Source: Spinellus fusiger (taxonomy: Eukaryota > Mucoromycota > Mucoromycetes > Mucorales > Phycomycetaceae). From it: a stretch of DNA of 64,000 nt. The notes below the pieces were generated by a model. The model ran no database searches and was not told where the DNA came from. It worked only from the letters and a program-made list of their open reading frames with translations. The position numbers were made by a program, and so were the translations under genes. Each line of letters starts with the position of its first letter. Within the stretch, counting starts at the first letter, position 1. The stretch covers positions 1,240,001-1,304,000 of the forward strand of contig JALLLS010000001.1 of NCBI GenBank assembly GCA_025094145.1, given 5' to 3'. This document shows, one piece after another, positions 61,746 through 64,000 of this stretch.

Positions 61746-63709
61746 TTATCTAAATTTGAGAGACACTTCTTCATCCCACACAGCTTTGGTATTGAATTTG
61801 CTACCCAGTTTTGTACACAACAAAAATGCACCTGATAACTTTTTGTGAAGTCCATATGTTTCGTCAGGAGGTGGGGTTAATCGATGGCGAAGCATGACAG
61901 GAATTGTATCTCTTATACGTGCAGTGATGGTCTGTTTCTCAAAGTCATAGTTATCAGGTGATGTCTGTTGGAAGGGCTCACCCAGCACCATGACACTATC
62001 AATATGAGCATCCTGCATGATTTTAGTCTCGTAGCCTGTTACAAATCCAAGCTGTTTTGAGTATTCCCAGACACCTTCACGATCTCCTTTGGAAGCAGAG
62101 ACTAAAATACGACCATAAAGGGCCAAGAATTTATCAGGAAATGCACGACAAGCACCAAAATCAAGCAACTCGATCTGTCCATTGCGAGGATTGTAAAAGA
62201 AGTTGGACCAGTTTGGATCTGTCTGCATAAACTGAAATGAAAAGACCTCACGAAGACAAAGGCGCAAAATGCCTTCTCCAAGCTATTCCGATATAAGCAA
62301 AAGGAAGAAGAAGAAAAAAGTGAAGAAAAAGAGTATTTTTACCTTGTTGCGCATTGCCTGAGATTCATCTACTGCCTTGCTCAAGACACGTCCTTTCAGT
62401 CGTTCAGAGACAAGAATACGCTCAGTAGAAAGGTCCTTTATTACCACTGGTACCTTGTACCTTGCATCATCCTTCAGTAGATCATGGAACCGTAGAGCGT
62501 TGTCTGCCTCACGATGGTAATCACACTCCCATGCTAATTCCTGTTTGGTGACTTTGATCGTATTATCCAGATAAAGACCAGGAGGGAGTAGGTTGCTAAA
62601 GGTAATCAATGCCTTTAAATTGCTGAGATCACTGTCAATGGACTCGGCTACACCAGGGTATTGTATTTTGATCACTACATGTTGGCCAGTACTAGCGAGA
62701 GTAGCTGCATGGACTTGTCCAATGGAAGCAGCAGCTATAGGAATAGGATCAAACTCGGCAAAGTATGATCTCCAGTCTTGTCCCAATTCCTGCGTTAATA
62801 CTTTCTAATCATCCCAAGACATCAGCCCCTGTTCTTTTTTCTTTTTCTTTTCTTAATGCATAAAGGCCTACCTCCATCTGTGCCTTGGGCATGTAGTTTG
62901 CACTGTCATGAACACGTAGCAAGACTTGTTCTAATTGGGATGGCATCACGCTTTTCTCACCACCAGCAGCCTGAATGCCCTGGATACTTATCATTTGACC
63001 CATTTTCAGGGCAGCACCTCTCATACGTGACAGTTTATCTACAAGACGATCCACGTTCTTCTCACTCATCATAACAGATCCTAGAGCCAGTTGAGTCAAA
63101 TGCAAATACATGCTTCTTGTTTACCTCCACTGTTATCAGAAAGACCCACAGCACGCTTTACGGACTCATTGATAGCTCCCATGCCAAGACTTGTAGCTAG
63201 AGTACCATAGTGCCACATTCTGCTTACTCTTGAGGTTGGTATGTGTGCTTCTTTGAGATTTTTCCTTGGCTCCTGCAGTCAATAAGCAAGTCTGTTGTAG
63301 TGGTAGTATAGTTTCTACCCACTTGTGCTGAGACATGTTCCCGAGATTCTTCAATGATGGTTGTTTTTTCGACTGGAGTCTGTTCTACTGGTGTTTTTTC
63401 AATTGGTGTTTTTTCAATTGGTGTTTTTTCAATTGGAGCCTGTTCTACTGGGACCTGTTCTATTGGTGTTATTGGCACTGATGGTGTGTCTATGGGTGTT
63501 GGGTGCTGTACATGAGGTTCTGCTGTAATAGTGTTTATTGTTGACAAAGTTTCTTGTGAAGAGTGCTCTACTTTAGACACTACAGACACTGCGGATACCT
63601 TGACATGGTGAGCAAGTGCACTTGACTGGCTATTCAGCAACGAACAGCCCACCTTGGAGGCTGCCGTTGCTACCATCATAAAGTCAACAAGACCTCGTGT
63701 CAGTGTCAT
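61746..63709 (-). CDS. COQ8: Coq8/ADCK-type atypical kinase (UbiB family)
   Basis: Five exons on the minus strand (63323-63709, 63125-63272, 62872-63080, 62343-62804, 61746-62282) give 580 aa in phase. UbiB hallmarks are present: the KxGQ motif in GAALKMGQMISIQG, the Ala-rich loop AAASIGQVHAA, the VIKIQYPGV strand with the ATP-binding Lys, the ExD motif in ELAWECDYHREADN, and the catalytic DPNWSNFFYN and LLDFGACRAF segments. The protein is a mitochondrial inner-membrane ATPase/kinase needed for coenzyme Q biosynthesis. The N-terminal 130 residues hold a presequence-like start and a linker of tandem PIEKT/PVEQT repeats, encoded by a minisatellite at about 63355-63470 that is probably polymorphic. 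Confidence 0.93.
63355..63470 (-). repeat. Coding minisatellite (PIEKT repeats) in COQ8
   Basis: Tandem 15-base units, about seven or eight, three of them almost identical (ATTGGTGTTTTTTCA on the plus strand). Confidence 0.85.
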
Positions 63710-64000
63710 GGAGAGAGAAGCGTGAATCTCAAACTAACAGTCCAAACTAACAGTCCACAGTCTATTTCTTGGGGCTGTCGATCCACTTTTATGACGTAAC
63801 AGTTCAATGAGCTTCTCTTTGTCGATGTGTCGATGTGTCTGTTTTGAACTGTAGAATCAGCAGACACAAGCCTACAATACATAGTAGGAAGGATTAGACC
63901 TGCCTAAAGGACACGTCTTTCTTCTCCAATGTCTGTTCTTTCCCTGTAAATTGGTTATCCATTGGCCTATTTGCTGTGAGGGTTTTTATTGGCAATGGAT
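63710..64000. promoter_or_regulatory. Upstream region of COQ8
   Basis: CCAATGG/CCATTGG-type CCAAT boxes occur at about 63959-63965 and 63992-63998. They could serve COQ8 or a divergent gene beyond the window. Confidence 0.35.

Overview
The window is nuclear DNA of a filamentous fungus, most likely an early-diverging Mucoromycota (Mucorales-type) species. The reasons are AT-rich intergenic DNA, many short (about 45-120 nt) GT-AG introns, a division-1 chitin synthase, yeast/fungal-type Lon, Mcd4, Tel2 and Coq8 genes, and abundant Tc1/mariner, CACTA-like and TnpB/Fanzor-like relics. No prokaryotic feature (operon, Shine-Dalgarno, CRISPR) is present. All gene models were spliced by eye; exon phases were checked arithmetically where exact exons are quoted.

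Layout. 1-3.9 kb: transposon graveyard (interspersed repeat, zinc-knuckle gag-like ORF, CACTA/Plavaka-like transposase relic). 4.2-6.2 kb: M20 amidohydrolase (+). 6.4-9.5 kb: AFG2B/SPATA5L1-type double AAA ATPase (-), divergent from MCD4/PIG-N (+, 9.5-13.0 kb). 13.1-13.6 kb: small coiled-coil protein (-). 14.8-15.8 kb: O-methyltransferase (+). 16.4-19.2 kb: chitin synthase (-). 20.8-27.15 kb: a 6.3-kb TA-flanked palindrome with two nearly identical 1.7-kb arms (each with a crippled Tc1/mariner transposase plus the promoter and first exon of a gene) around a 2.9-kb spacer that holds the rest of that gene and a nested Tc1 element. 28.9-30.7 kb: OST-alpha/TMEM184 membrane protein (+). 30.9-34.4 kb: mitochondrial Lon protease (+). 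36.6-37.0 and about 45 kb: TnpB/Fanzor-like C-terminal relics. 38.1-38.8 kb: NPC2/ML lipid-transfer protein (-). 39.5-41.2 kb: NDP-kinase-like protein with a disordered tail (-). 42.2-42.8 kb: small membrane protein (-). 46.1-48.4 kb: probable transcriptional regulator (-). 50.7-54.2 kb: Tel2 homologue (-), with a 75-aa two-TM protein just upstream. 54.5-59.9 kb: gene-poor. 59.9-60.2 kb: small secreted protein (+). 60.5-61.35 kb: Tc1 relic. 61.7-63.7 kb: Coq8/ADCK (-).

The host genes are independent housekeeping functions (GPI anchor synthesis, ribosome biogenesis or replisome AAA, mitochondrial proteolysis, CoQ synthesis, PIKK maturation, cell-wall chitin). The most unusual object is the palindromic element at 20.8-27.15 kb; the next are the two Fanzor-like relics, a predicted 5-nt microexon in the NPC2 gene, and the NDPK-like fusion protein that lacks the catalytic-histidine motif.
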